A DNA stretch of 64,000 nucleotides, from the NCBI GenBank assembly GCA_026545225.1, contig CM048850.1:26775797-26839796 (forward strand), read 5' to 3'. This stretch comes from Cornus controversa (lineage: Eukaryota; Streptophyta; Magnoliopsida; Cornales; Cornaceae). The notes under the pieces were generated by a model, which searched no databases, was not told the DNA's origin, and saw only the letters and a list, made by a program, of their open reading frames with translations. Numbering within the stretch: position 1 is the stretch's first letter; the number at the start of each line of letters is the position of its first letter. Made by a program: the position numbers and the translations under genes. Of this stretch, positions 35,401-46,570 are shown one piece after another.

Positions 35401-35895
35401 TGAAGACAAAACATTTATGTATTATATGACATTTGGATTGCATTTGACAAAAATTGAACAAATATGAAAGAATTCATTTTTCAATTTTCTTATGCATTTT
35501 GTGATCATATAGCATATGAAGCAAAATTTGACTTGTATTTAGCAAAATGATAATTTCATTGATATTCATGCTTGCAAGTACAAGAATAGACAACTATAAG
35601 TGCAAAGACCATGATCAAATCACAAAATAGGCAAATATAAAGTCAAAGTCATATTTTCTCCCCCTTTGTCAAATCAGAAAGGTGGGAGGTCCAAGCCGAA
35701 GTGAAGATCAGATAGATTTTTGTCATGTGAGCCAACTTGTCCAAAAATTTCCTCAATGCGATCACTAAGATCTTCCAATTCAGATTATTTTACACTTGAA
35801 ACATCAAGTGCCTCAACTTTCTTGGTTAAAGCATCTAATTTCTTCCTATTGTCCTTGGCAATGGCCAAATTTTTTACTATCATATCCTAAATATC

Positions 35896-36711
35896 TTAGG
35901 GAAACTGGAATGTACTATCATGAGTAGGTGGTGCACTCACATGTTGCGATAAAGGAATGTCAGCCTCTATAGGCTTGTTGTGGCCTAACTCTTCCTCTTC
36001 TTCTTCACTTTCTTCATTACTATCTTTATCTCCACCAACAAGCTTCGGATCATACCAATTCCCATTCCCATCTTGCCTTAGCTTCATCATTTTTAACATT
36101 GTGGTATTGAGTTTGTTCTGAGGACCATAATTGATGGAAAGGCAAATATTCGAGTTTACTCCCTTGCTTGTGAAAGTGCGAGTGAGAGGCATGGCATAAT
36201 AAAGATGAATTCCTTATTTCTTGCAATCAAGTAGGTGGTGATAGATGAGAAATGAGAGACTAATTCTCTTACCATTTAGTACACACCATACTAAGAAGGC
36301 TTCCATAAAGGAGACATCGGAGCGTCCATCGGATTTTGGAAAAATTGTATACACAATGATGTTGTATACGATTCGAACTTCCACGGTTAATTGGCTTGAT
36401 TTTATTTTCAGGATGTTTGTTGTAGTCTTTTCATGACTCATTTAACGAACGGTGTCTAATGGATTGAAGTCTTCGCCATCATACCAAACGCGAGAGGTGT
36501 AGTATTGAATACCTCCTTCTAGAAGGCTGAGAAGTCGTTGAATTGATGTTCGATCAAGAACAATGTCGACCCCAGCCACATATGAGTAGAGTGTGGATGC
36601 AGGAGTGTCGGGCATCGGAATCAAATAAGTGAAGAATAGCCTTACAAATTTAGGAGAATATGGAATGTCCATAGATACAAAGTCTCCTAGACCAGTTGCA
36701 TCAAATAGTGC
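35896..36711 (-). pseudogene. Sirevirus accessory ORF, C-terminal part (plant transposon protein domain)
   Basis: One minus-strand frame runs from the insertion point at 36711 to the stop at 35898-35896, with two in-frame stops (36444-36442 and 36216-36214). It reads PYSPKFVRLFF, TSIQRLLSLLEGGIQYY, IVYNIIVYTIFPKSDGRSDV, EAFLVWCVLNGKRISLSFLI and an acidic SNEESEEEEEE tail. This is the pattern of the putative plant transposon protein domain often found as an extra frame in plant retroelements. It lies between RNase H and the 3' LTR, where Sireviruses may carry an env-like or accessory frame. It is separated from its N-terminal part (45043-45298) by the Athila-type insertion. Function is unknown. 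Confidence 0.78.
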
Positions 36712-36716
36712 ATATG

Positions 36717-38083
36717 TGATCGGCGTTGAATGTTACGCATTCTAGCCTCTTAATTTTCACATTTTATTCTCTTATTGATAGGTTATATGTAATTTTACTC
36801 TGTTTTGTATTTTCTATTTTTTCAGGGCCTTAATGATTATTTCAGATAAAACCATGATTTTGGACTTTTAAAGATGATATCCAAGAAGGTTATATGAAGC
36901 CTACATCTAATGGGTCCATTCAACTCCATATTTCAACTCAAATCAGCCCAAGAAAGAGGTTCAAGAGAATTACAACTGCTTAAAAAGATTACGGGCCTGA
37001 AGCCCAATTCTATACTTAATCCAATTTTAATCCCGTTCTGGAAAGTGGACTGAAAAGCTTATTTCTGAGTGTCAATTCGACTTAATTCTTGTTTAGGGTG
37101 AATGAAATTCAATTCTGGACACTTTTGTATTTCACATAAATTTTGCGAATCGGACTTCTACTGGGTCAAAACTTGGGCCGAATGTCAACAGAAAAATATA
37201 CCTATTTAGGATTGCGGGAAAACCCTAATTATCTCCTAATTGGATTAGAACTTTATGTATTCTCTTAGGGTATAAAGAGGTGAATTGGAGGCTGTTTTGA
37301 GGAGAGAAAAGAAGTGGAGGTCAGGGCAAAGAAGACAGAGATAATCCGGGTTTTATTTATTCATTATGTCTTTTTATTATTTTGTTATCTTCTTCTTCTA
37401 TCATGTGTAACTAAACTTCTCAACTAGGGTTGAGGAGGAAACCTCCATTAATGAAGTGAAGTTCTTTTGTTCATTAATTGATTCCCTTGTGTATGATTTA
37501 ATTGCTTATGATTTTCGCTTCTTGTGATTAATTATTTTATAATTCTTTCACCATCTATATCATGTATATGTGGTAGTTAGAAAGTATTATAATTAATATA
37601 AGCTTGGGTTTGTATTTTTTAAAAGTGATAATCTTTGATCTTATGTTTTTTATTAAATTGGATACATAAGATGCTTAGAATTTTACACTAGTAAAGCGAA
37701 GGAAATCTACCTTTTTAATATATTTTTTATAGTGCTTTATTGTTAAATCTTGAGCAAGCAATAGATTGATTTCTTGATTGTTACTCTAAATTTTGGGATT
37801 AATAAATGAATATTAGAAGTTTCATGGATTTAATGGTGGTGGAATCCGATACCTTAGTTATTTTCTTTATTTGATTTCAATTGTGTTATTTTATTTGCAT
37901 GTTAGTTTAATTTATCTCAAATCAATCAACTTTTGTTTAAACTACATTAGTTTTAAATTAATTTGAATTTGTGTTAATTTTTCTTCTCAAAGCATTCCCT
38001 TGGGTTCGACCTCGTTCTTGCCGATCTATACTTTAATAGATTCGTACACTTGCGAGTTATTTTACACTGTTAAAACAACATCA
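36717..38083 (+). repeat. Athila-type element, 5' LTR
   Basis: Begins TGATCGGCG and ends ACAACATCA; matched by 43647-45037. TATA-like GGGTATAAAGAGG at about 37268-37280. ATATG duplications flank the element (36712-36716 and 45038-45042). Differences from the 3' LTR look like a few percent by eye, concentrated near the 5' end. Confidence 0.95.
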
Positions 38084-38089
38084 AGTTTT

Positions 38090-38106
38090 TGGCGCCGTTG
38101 CCGGGG
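38090..38106 (+). other. Primer-binding site, tRNA-Asp type
   Basis: TGGCGCCGTTGCCGGGG lies six bases inside the 5' LTR and is complementary to the 3' end of plant tRNA-Asp, the primer typical of Athila elements. Confidence 0.9.
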
Positions 38107-39461
38107 AATTGCAAACAAGAAAACTAATCAAATTTTGATTGATTTAATTCTTCTACTAGTTATAATTTATTTTTTTTTCTTTTTTTTTATTATTATCAAA
38201 AAGAAAAAAAAGTTTTTCCAATTTTTTTTATTTATTTATTTTTGATTAGTTCACTGTTCTAGGTTTTAAAAAAAAAAAACTTTTTCTTTAGTATTATTGT
38301 TTATTTTTAGTTTTATTTTATTTTATTTTATTTTTCTTAGTTTAGTTTTAGTTTTATTTTATTGTTATTGTTTTACCTGATACTTCTTGAATTCTATAGG
38401 TGGTATTGTTGAAAATTGCCTTTTTCGCATGTTCTTGGGCACTACTTTGGAATCCAAGTAAGTACATTTTTTTTTTCATTTATTTATATTTCTTTTCTTA
38501 GATTAGGAAAACATAGATTTTTGTTTTAGGTTGATAACTTTTGCATGAGAACTTTAGCATAGAATAACTTAGAAATAGCCTTAGGGTCACACTTTCTTCA
38601 AGTTTATTTTATATTTTATTTTATTTATTTATTTATTTCTCTCTATTTAGAAAAAAAAAAAAAAAAAAGACCACACACTCACTCACTTTTTATTTTATTT
38701 TTGTTTTTATGGTGTGTTTTGTTTGTACATTTTAATTTAGCATTCTTGCATTAAAATTTTAGTAAGGGCACAAACCCCCAACAAGATAAGGATTTGATTT
38801 TATCACCAATTCTTTGCCCAACTAGGTTAAAAATCTCCTTGCATTTGTCTATCCTAAGCCAAATTTATTTTAAATTTAAAATCAAGTAGACATTGACCAT
38901 AGGAATTCACATAGCTAATAGGACCCTCTTGGACAGAGTTAACTTTTGGTAACTCCAGTTAGCACCTTCCAACTTTACAATGTCTAGAAAAGTTCTGAGG
39001 AGATTGGTTTTTAAGTGGGACCGTTTGTGACCCCTCCAATTTATCTTAGAAACTTTTCTAGTTGTATTGTTGGTGGGGCTTAACTGGTAATCCTCTAGTT
39101 CCTCTGAAAGGGAGTAGAAGCTGTCTAACTAGGTAAGAATTATTTTGGAACTAGTGTAGATAATTCTTTAGGAAAAAATAAATAAATAAATAAATAAACT
39201 AAAACATAAATCACTAACCTTAAATTTCAAAAAAAAAAAAATTGCTTGTTTTTTTGGTTGGTGTTTTTGTGAGTTATTTTAGGATTTCAATTTTCTTTTT
39301 CCTTTCTCTTTTTTCTTTTGCATTAGGTCATCTTAGATTACATTATTCTCAGCGATCCATTTCATTGAGTCTTTCTAGTATATGTTAGGTCATCGATCTC
39401 TGAGAGAACCTTTCGAAAGGGTGTGAAAAATTTTAGTGTTAGATATCCTTCTTTGCCCAAG
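38107..39461 (+). other. Athila-type leader, non-coding
   Basis: AT-rich leader of about 1.35 kb with long T and A runs and TTTTATTTTA repeats. No coding frame. Confidence 0.7.
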
Positions 39462-40199
39462 ATGGCAAATCTTGTTGAAACTAAATCCCTTAAGGACTAC
39501 TACACTCCCGTGCAGATTACAAACCCGTCTTGTATTGTGTTACTTGCTACCCAACATGAACATTTTGAGATAGGGGCGGCGGTAATTAATTTACTGCCCA
39601 CTTTTAGAGGTCTCAGCTCTGATGACCCATACCTCCATGTTAAGGAATTTTTAGAGATTTGCTCCACATTACAATTTCAAAATATTTCTGAGGAGTCAAT
39701 TAAATTGCGATTATTTCCATTCTCTTTGAAAGAGAAAGCAAAATCTTGGTTATACTCACTGGAACCCGCGTCTGTCAATTCATGGAATGGGTTATACACT
39801 AAATTCCTTACCAAGTTCTTTCCCATGCACAAAACTAACTCCCTTCGTCGAAATATCATGCAATTTACTCAAAAAGAGGGTGAGGAGTTTTACATGTGTT
39901 GGAAAAAATTTAATGATCTTCTCCTTAAGTGTCCCCATCATAGTTTTGCCAAGTGGCAATTAGTTCAATTCTTTTACGAGGGGTTGTCACCCCATAATCG
40001 TCAACTAATTGAGTCACGAGGTGGGGTCGAATTTATGTCTAAGAATAAGGATGAAGCATGGAAATTTCTTGATGCGTTGTCAGAGAACTCTCAACAATGG
40101 GAGTACTCAGGGAGGGTTGAAATGAGTGGTCTATCAATGCTCTCTTTTTTGAACCTAAAAAATGAGGAATCTACGAGGTCCGAGAGGATACCGATTTGA
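39462..40199 (+). pseudogene. Athila-type gag, capsid part
   Basis: The likely start is ATG at 39462 (MANLVETKSLKDYY); an upstream GTG at 39423 only extends the open frame. The capsid core is clear: FRGLSSDDPYLHVKEFLEIC, LRLFPFSLKEKAKSWLYSL, FLTKFFPMHKTNSLRRNI and FYEGLSPHNRQLI, ending with ENSQQWEY. In live elements gag forms the particle that packages the RNA. The frame ends at TGA 40197-40199, but the next part of gag lies in another frame overlapping by four bases, so one frameshift near the T and A runs around 40140-40185 divides a normally continuous gag-protease. Confidence 0.9.
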
Positions 40200-41854
40200 G
40201 TGCAAGGATAGCTAGTCTAACTAGGAAAGTGGAGGCTATAGAGATGAGTAAAGGAAGTAATTCTTATGTTCGTGCAGTTAGTGAGGTGTGTCAATTATGT
40301 GAGAGTTGTTTCCATACGGCTCAAACTTGTCCATCTATTGCATCTTTTCATGAGTGTATAACCGAACAAGCCAATGCACTCAATTTCTATAAGAAACCAT
40401 TTGACAACCCTTATTCTGACACATACAATCCTAATTGGAGGAACCACCCTAATTTTTCTTGGAGGCAAGACCAAGCTCGGAACAACCAAGGGGTGCAACC
40501 TATGCAACCCCAAGGGCAACCACAATTTTCATATCCTTCCATGTCCCAAAATGCCCCTCCGTATGTTCCCCAACCTCAACAAAAACCAACTTTAGAGGAT
40601 ACTCTCCAACAGTTCATGCAACAGACCAGTCAATCAATTTCTAAGTTAGAAATCCAAATAGGTCAATTAGCCACTGTTATAGGAGAGAGAGAGAATGGAA
40701 AGTTTCCTAGTCAACCTGTGCCTAACCCAAAGGGCCAGTTTCATATTAGTGACCAATCCACTTCCGGTTCACATGAGCAGGTTCACTCTATCATAACCCT
40801 AAGATCGGGCAAACAAGTTGATAATGGAGTCCAAATGTCTATACATAATGAGAAAATTGAAAAGGACCATGTTAGCGATTTTGGGAGAGATGACAAAACT
40901 ATATCTGAAGTTGAATTAGAAATTCAAGTCCCTAGTCTTGACCCACCATCTCAAATAAGTCCACCAGTTAGAAACTTTGTTCCTACTGCACCATATCCTC
41001 AAAGACTTCAAAAGCCTAAGAAGGGGAATCACTATAATGAGATTATGGAAGTGTTTAAACAAGTCAAAATTAATATTTCATTTCTTGATGCAATTCAACA
41101 GATCCCCTCTTATGCAAAATTTTTAAAGGACTTGTGTACGGTCAAACGTGGCTTGAATGTGTATAAGAAAGCCTTCCTCACTGAGCAAGTTAGCTCAATC
41201 ATCCAACATCGCACTCCACCTAAATTTAAGGATCCTGGATGTCCTACGATTTCATGTATCATAGGTGATCAAAAAATTGAGCAAGCTTTTCTTGACTTGG
41301 GTGTGAGTGTCAACTTGTTACCTTACTCTGTTTACGAACAACTAGGTCTTGGTGAGTTGAAACGCACGAAGGTTGTACTCCAATTAGCATATCGCTCAGT
41401 TAAGGTACCTCGTGGTGTTATTGAGGATGTGCTCATTCAGGTTGATAAATTCTTTTTCCCTATAGACTTTATTGTCTTAGACACTCAACCTGTAGCTAAT
41501 CCTAATAACCATATTCCTGTTATCTTAGGTCGTCCATTCCTAGCCACTTCAAATACTCTAATCAATTGTAGGAATGGTGTTGTGAAACTCTCTTTTGGAA
41601 ATATGTCGGTTGAACTTAATGTTTTTAATGTAAACCAACAACCACCAGACTCTGAGGATAATTGTGAGTTAAATTTAATAGAGAGTCTAGATCAGAATAC
41701 TTTTATTCATGCTAGTTATAAGGACCCTTTAGAGGCAAACCTAGCTAATTTTGGCTGTGATTTTGATATTGATAGTGCTTGCAAAAATGCGAATGCTTTA
41801 TTGGATGTGAATGTTTCCTTGAATTCAGTCCATTTTCTAGACACCGAAAAATGA
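40196..41854 (+). CDS. Athila-type gag C-terminus (zinc knuckle) and aspartic protease
   Basis: The open frame of 552 codons begins in mid-protein, not at a true start: LSARIASLTRKVEAIE is the usual post-capsid segment. A CX2CX4HX4C zinc knuckle follows (CQLCESCFHTAQTC, about 40290-40331), then a Gln/Pro-rich linker, PYPQRLQKPKKGNHYNEIME before the protease, and the retropepsin domain: AFLDLGVSVNLLPYSVYEQL (D-L-G where Athila usually has D-L-G-A-S), GVIEDVLIQVDKFFFP and VILGRPFLATSNTLI. The open frame is long and uninterrupted up to TGA at 41852-41854, so this part is well preserved. No reverse transcriptase follows. Confidence 0.88.
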   Translation: MSARIASLTRKVEAIEMSKGSNSYVRAVSEVCQLCESCFHTAQTCPSIASFHECITEQANALNFYKKPFDNPYSDTYNPNWRNHPNFSWRQDQARNNQGVQPMQPQGQPQFSYPSMSQNAPPYVPQPQQKPTLEDTLQQFMQQTSQSISKLEIQIGQLATVIGERENGKFPSQPVPNPKGQFHISDQSTSGSHEQVHSIITLRSGKQVDNGVQMSIHNEKIEKDHVSDFGRDDKTISEVELEIQVPSLDPPSQISPPVRNFVPTAPYPQRLQKPKKGNHYNEIMEVFKQVKINISFLDAIQQIPSYAKFLKDLCTVKRGLNVYKKAFLTEQVSSIIQHRTPPKFKDPGCPTISCIIGDQKIEQAFLDLGVSVNLLPYSVYEQLGLGELKRTKVVLQLAYRSVKVPRGVIEDVLIQVDKFFFPIDFIVLDTQPVANPNNHIPVILGRPFLATSNTLINCRNGVVKLSFGNMSVELNVFNVNQQPPDSEDNCELNLIESLDQNTFIHASYKDPLEANLANFGCDFDIDSACKNANALLDVNVSLNSVHFLDTEK

Positions 41855-43633
41855 AAAGCCAAGATAGAAAGTCTAGGTATCGGTTGAGTTATAGTCCATT
41901 TTATCATTGTGCACTATTAGTTTTAGGATTTCTAGGACTTGTTTCTTTTTATTTTTAGTTGGTGCCCCCCTTTATACTCTATATGTTAAGGTGTCTGGAT
42001 AATCAATATGTTATCACATATACACCTTGGAAAATTGGGACCCACCAGTTCAGAGAATGAGGAGAAGAGTAGTACCTGTGGTTTTCGCCTAAAGATTAGG
42101 TTTCAAATATATATATATATATATATATAGTTTTATTTTTACTTTCTGTTTCATATTTATTTTCACCCATGTTATTTCACTTGGTCATTGGAGTATAGTG
42201 GTTTGTTTTGATAGATTATCGTATCCAAGTTTGGGGGAGTACTTGCATTACCTTCATGCTACTGGTTTGCTCTAGTTTCTTGCCACTACTCCCGTTTTCT
42301 GGTAATATCATTATAACCCTTCTCTATGCTTCGATTGGGTGTACATTGAGGACAATGTACAGTTTAAGTTTGGGGGTGAGGCGATGCCTTTTTATGTGCT
42401 CTATTGTAATGAGGGGAGATTTTTATGAAAATTTTCTTATTTTTAGGACTTTTTGGTTACATTATTTTCATAGTTTATTTTTTATTTTATTTTGTTTTAT
42501 TTTTAGATAGGATGTTTTTACATTATTCAAGGGATTAGTACTTTATGTGGGTGCTTAACTTGCAATTTTTGGGTATGTTTTAAATTTTTAGAAACTGTGG
42601 TTTGAATTAGTGGTTTTAATCATTGTTTGAATTAACATGCTTTGGGGTGATTGGTTTTAGTTTTCTCATATGCACAGGCACACTAGCATAATCTTATGGG
42701 GGTATAAACTTTGGCTTTGAGTTGTTGGGTAACATATACTTGATATTAATTGGTATCCCTTGAGAATGAGTATCGATGATGTGATTTACATGACTTCAAT
42801 GAAAAAAAAGAAAAGAAAAAAAAAAGAATATGTGATGAATAGAAAATCAATTTGATCATTTTCATGAGTAACCGGGCCTCTATGCCTCAGGAAGCACAGA
42901 GTGTTTGCGTCAAAAGTGAAAGGGTGAGAAAAGATGAGCATTGGTTGTCTTGATTTGTAGCCTGACTGATTCGAGTAATTAGGTTCTTCGGGGTGTCTTA
43001 ACGCCTAGTGCCCTAAAGCCATCTGGTTTGGGAGTCACTGACTGAAAGCTTGCTACATGGGTCTTTCAGAAAGCTTAATAGATCAAGACATTGCACAACC
43101 AATAAAGTAATAAAAAAAATGAAAAAAATATATATATAAATGTCATGTATTCATGTCTAGAAGTATGATTTCAATAAGGGGAGCTAGTGAGTTGAAGGGG
43201 TATGTGTCTTAATATATTCGGAGCTGGGTAATGCCACATGAGAGGATTGCTAGTTCACTTTTCACGAGGGAGTTAGAATTGGTTACTTTGAGATATGTTG
43301 ATGTGAATTATGTGTGGGGACCATTACTTTGAATTATGGAATTTGAAAATTTGAAATTATTCCTGATTGCAAGTTTGTAACTATATATTGTAATCTTCTT
43401 TTTTATTAATGTTTAAACAGAAATTTTGAATGTTTGTGGATAACATTTCTGAAAACCCTCACGAGACTATAACTCGTCCACTAGGGGGAACCTAGGGGTT
43501 CAAAGGCTTCTTGCATATGATAAATGCAATCGTTTCTCCCACGAAAGAGGAGTTGGGTAGTTTAGTTTGTGTTTAGTTAGTTTCTTTTGTTTTAGTTTTA
43601 TTTTATTCTATTGCTAAGGGACTAGCATTATGT
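41855..43633 (+). other. Athila-type non-coding 3' region with stem-loop and extra polypurine-like tracts
   Basis: No coding frame. Holds a (TA)n tract (42107-42129), a perfect stem-loop GTACATTGAGGACAATGTAC at 42341-42360, and two AAGTTTGGGGG motifs (about 42227-42238 and 42366-42377) that repeat the true polypurine tract at the 3' LTR. Confidence 0.8.
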
Positions 43634-43646
43634 AAGTTTGGGGGTG
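43634..43646 (+). other. Polypurine tract of the Athila-type element
   Basis: AAGTTTGGGGGTG immediately before the 3' LTR start TGATCGCCG at 43647. Confidence 0.85.
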
Positions 43647-45037
43647 TGATCGCCGTTGAATGTTATGCATTCTAGCCGCTTAATTTGCATATTTTATTCT
43701 CTTAGTGATAGGTTATATGTGATTTTACTCTGTTTTTGTATTTTCTGTCTTTTTCAGGACCTTAATGATTATTTCAGATAAAACCATGATTTTGGACTTT
43801 TAAAGATGATATCCAAGAAGGTTATATGAAGCCTATATCTAATGGGTCCATTCAACTCCATATTTCAACTCAAATTAGCTCAAGAAAGAGGTTCAAGAGA
43901 ATTACAACTGCTTAAGAAGATTACGGGCCTGAAGCCCAATTCTACACTTAATCCAATTTTAATCCCATTTTGGAAAGTGGACTGAAAAGCTTATTTCTGA
44001 GTGTTAATTCGACTTAATTCTTGTGTAGGTTGAATGAAATTCGATTCTGGACACTTTTGTATTTCACGTAAATTTCGCGAATCGGACTTCTACTGGGTCA
44101 AAACTTGGGCCGAATGTCAACAGAAAAATATACCTATTTAGGGTTGCGGGAAAACCCTAATTATCTCCTAATTGGATTAGGACTTTATCTCCTAATTGGA
44201 TTAGGACTTTATGTATTCTCTTGGAGTATAAAGAGGTGAATTGGAGGCTATTTTAAGGAAAGAAAAGAAGTGGAGGCCAGGGTAGAGAAGATAGAGACAA
44301 TCCGAGTTTTATTTATTCATTATGTCTTTCATTATTTTGTTATCTTCTTCTTCTACCATGTGTAACTAAACTCCTCAACTAAGGTTGAGGAGGAAACCTC
44401 CATTAATGAAGTGAAGTTCTTTCGTTCATTAATTGATTCCCTTGTGTATGATTTAATTGCTTATGATTTTCACTTCTTGTGATTAATTATTTTATAGTTC
44501 TTTCACCATCTATATCATGTATATGTGGTAGTTAGAAAGTATTATAATTAATCTAAGCTTGGGTTTGTATTTTTTAAAAGTGATAATCTTTGATCTTATG
44601 TTTTTCATTAAATTGGATACGTAAGATGCTTAGAATTTTACACTAGTAAAGCGAAGGAAATCTACCTTTTTAATATTTTTTTATAATGCTTTATTGTTAA
44701 ATCTTGAGCAAGCAATAGATTGATTTCTTGATTGTTACTCTAAATTTGGGGATTAATAAATGAATATTAGAAGTTTCATGGATTTAATGGTGGTGGAATC
44801 CGATACCTTAGTTATTTTCTTTATTTGATTTCAATTGTGTTATTTTATTTGCATGTTAGTTTAATTTATCTCAAATCAATCAACTTTTGTTTAAACTACA
44901 TTAGTTTTAAATTAATTTGAATTTGTGTTAATTTTTCTTCTCAAAGCATTCCCTTGGGTTCGACCTCGTTCTTGCAGATCTATACTTCAATAGATTCGTA
45001 CACTTGTGAGTTATTTTACACTTTTAAAACAACATCA
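43647..45037 (+). repeat. Athila-type element, 3' LTR
   Basis: 1391 bp against 1367 bp for the 5' LTR; the 24-bp difference is a perfect tandem duplication at 44161-44208. TATA-like GAGTATAAAGAGG near 44224-44236. Confidence 0.95.
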
Positions 45038-45042
45038 ATATG

Positions 45043-45298
45043 TATTGAGATTGAGATACTCACATTCGGTTCGAGTAAAAAAAAATTCTTTTGCAACGGT
45101 TTGATTGAGAAACTTTTTCTCATACGTGATATAATGATTTTCAGATCTGAACCAATGAATGGAAGTAATCGGAGGTAGACGAGGAATTCCCAAAGTGATT
45201 GGAGGTGAGGGATTTGACTAAGAAGCTTCATGATCGTGTGAAGCTTTTGCCTTCTTCTTCGATTGAGATGTCCTCTCGGGATTTCTTCGAGGAGGCAT
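45043..45298 (-). pseudogene. Sirevirus accessory ORF, N-terminal part
   Basis: Starts at ATG 45298 with a basic stretch MPPRRNPERTSQSKKKAKAS, meets a TAG at 45220-45218 (codon 27) and continues in frame with PITLGIPRLPPITSIHWF. A frame change follows in a run of T near 45085. Reading is continuous into 36711 when the Athila-type insert and one ATATG are removed, which shows that the insertion occurred inside this frame. The rest is at 35896-36711. Confidence 0.72.
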
Positions 45299-45439
45299 GG
45301 TTGAGTAGAATGATTTTTGAGGAAATGATGAATGAATGATCCCTTAGGATTCGATTTGAGGAGGAGGAGTTGTTCGTCGGTCGCCTGAAGCTAGGAGGGA
45401 AAGAGTTTGAAATGTTTTAAACCTAGGGTTTGTGATTTA

Positions 45440-45640
45440 AATTGGGCAAAACGCAGTTTCAATCGACCGAATTGTGGTTTTTGGTCAACTGATTAACGTA
45501 TTGGTCGACTGAGAGTGTATATCAGTCACCTGATATAAATGCATTTTATTTGGTCGATTGAAAAGACCTTTTTGGTCGATCGAAGCATCTCTTCAGTTGA
45601 CTAATGGTTCTATCAGTCGGCTGATAAGTGCATAGCTTCA
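45440..45640 (-). repeat. Palindrome-rich spacer between pol and the accessory ORF
   Basis: GGTCGACTGA-like motifs recur at least six times (for example TTGGTCGACTGA, TCAATCGACCGA, GGTCGATCGA), the same family of motifs as in the LTR at 34600-34860. Confidence 0.75.
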
Positions 45641-45781
45641 GAATCAACACTTTTTGACAACTTCTTGTTCTAAAGCCATTCCTATTTCTCTTCTTAGAGT
45701 TTTAAACCTATCTTCTTGAAGTGGTTTAGTGAAAATATCAACAAGTTATTTATCAGTAGAAATAAAAACAAGTTCAATATC

Positions 45782-46255
45782 TCATTTTGTCATGTGATCT
45801 CTAAGAAAGTGATATCTTATTTCAATGTGCTTTGTTCGGGAGTGTTGGATAGGATTCTTAAAAATGCATATTGCGCTTGTGTTGTCACAATATATTGGAA
45901 TATGGTCAAATGAGAGACAAAAATCTTGTAGTTGTTGTTTAATGTATAGCGTTTGGGCATAACTACTTCCAGCGGCAACATGTTTGGCCTCTGCCATAGA
46001 TAAGTCCATGAAATTTTGTTTCTTACATGACCATGAGATAAGTGATTGTCCTAAGAAGTGACATGTTTCTCTAGTACTTTTTCTATCAATTTTGCATCCG
46101 GCAAAATTGGCATCCGAGTAGCTAATGAGATTAAAAGAAATGTTTCTTGGATACCAAAGTCCTAAGTTGGAAGTTCCGCTTAAATATTTGAAGATGCGTT
46201 TAACGGCACTCAAGTGTGATTCTTTAGGACAAGATGGAAATCTAGCACATAGCAA
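45782..46255 (-). pseudogene. Sirevirus RNase H
   Basis: An open minus-strand frame of 157 codons covers the copia RNase H: HLSAVKRIFKYLSGTSNLGL, LISYSDANFAGCKIDRKST, LSMAEAKHVAAGSSYAQTLY and YCDNTSAICIFKNPIQHSRT, followed by KHIEIRYHFLRDH, the end of copia pol. The catalytic SD-A-FAG box is present. It is well conserved but its upstream reverse transcriptase is frameshifted, so pol is not expressed as a unit. The accessory ORF lies about 480 bp downstream. Confidence 0.9.
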
Positions 46256-46570
46256 ACACTAAACATGATGTCCGGTCTACTAGCGGATAGATATAGTAAA
46301 CTTCCGATCATACCTCTATACTTCTTGATGTCAACATCTTTTCCTTTTTCATCTTTATCCAAGTTAGATGTAGGACTCATAGGAGTTTAAGCATGTTTGG
46401 CTTCCCCCAAGCCAAATTTCTTTAGCAAATCTTTAACATACTTAGATTGGCAAATGAAAATGTCATCAAGTGTTTGTTTGATTTGTAAACCTAAGAAGAA
46501 ATTGAGTTCTCCCATCATGCTCATTTTAAACTCTTTTTGCATTATAAATGAGAATTCTCTAGATAAAATG

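Larger units (their letters stand above)
36717..45037 (+). mobile_element. Athila-type Ty3/gypsy element carrying only gag and protease, 8.3 kb
   Basis: Complete at both ends with LTRs, tRNA-Asp primer-binding site, polypurine tract and ATATG duplications. The interior encodes gag (39462-40199) and gag C-terminal plus protease (40196-41854) and then has 1.8 kb with no reverse transcriptase, RNase H, integrase or env-like frame. Since both LTR junctions are intact, the loss of pol is not explained by truncation at the ends. The element is inserted in the accessory frame of a Sirevirus, opposite in orientation. Confidence 0.93.

Noticed and set aside
40295-40644. Additional frames on both strands over the Athila gag linker
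   Set aside because: Out-of-frame readings of the Gln/Pro-rich region of the real 40196-41854 frame.
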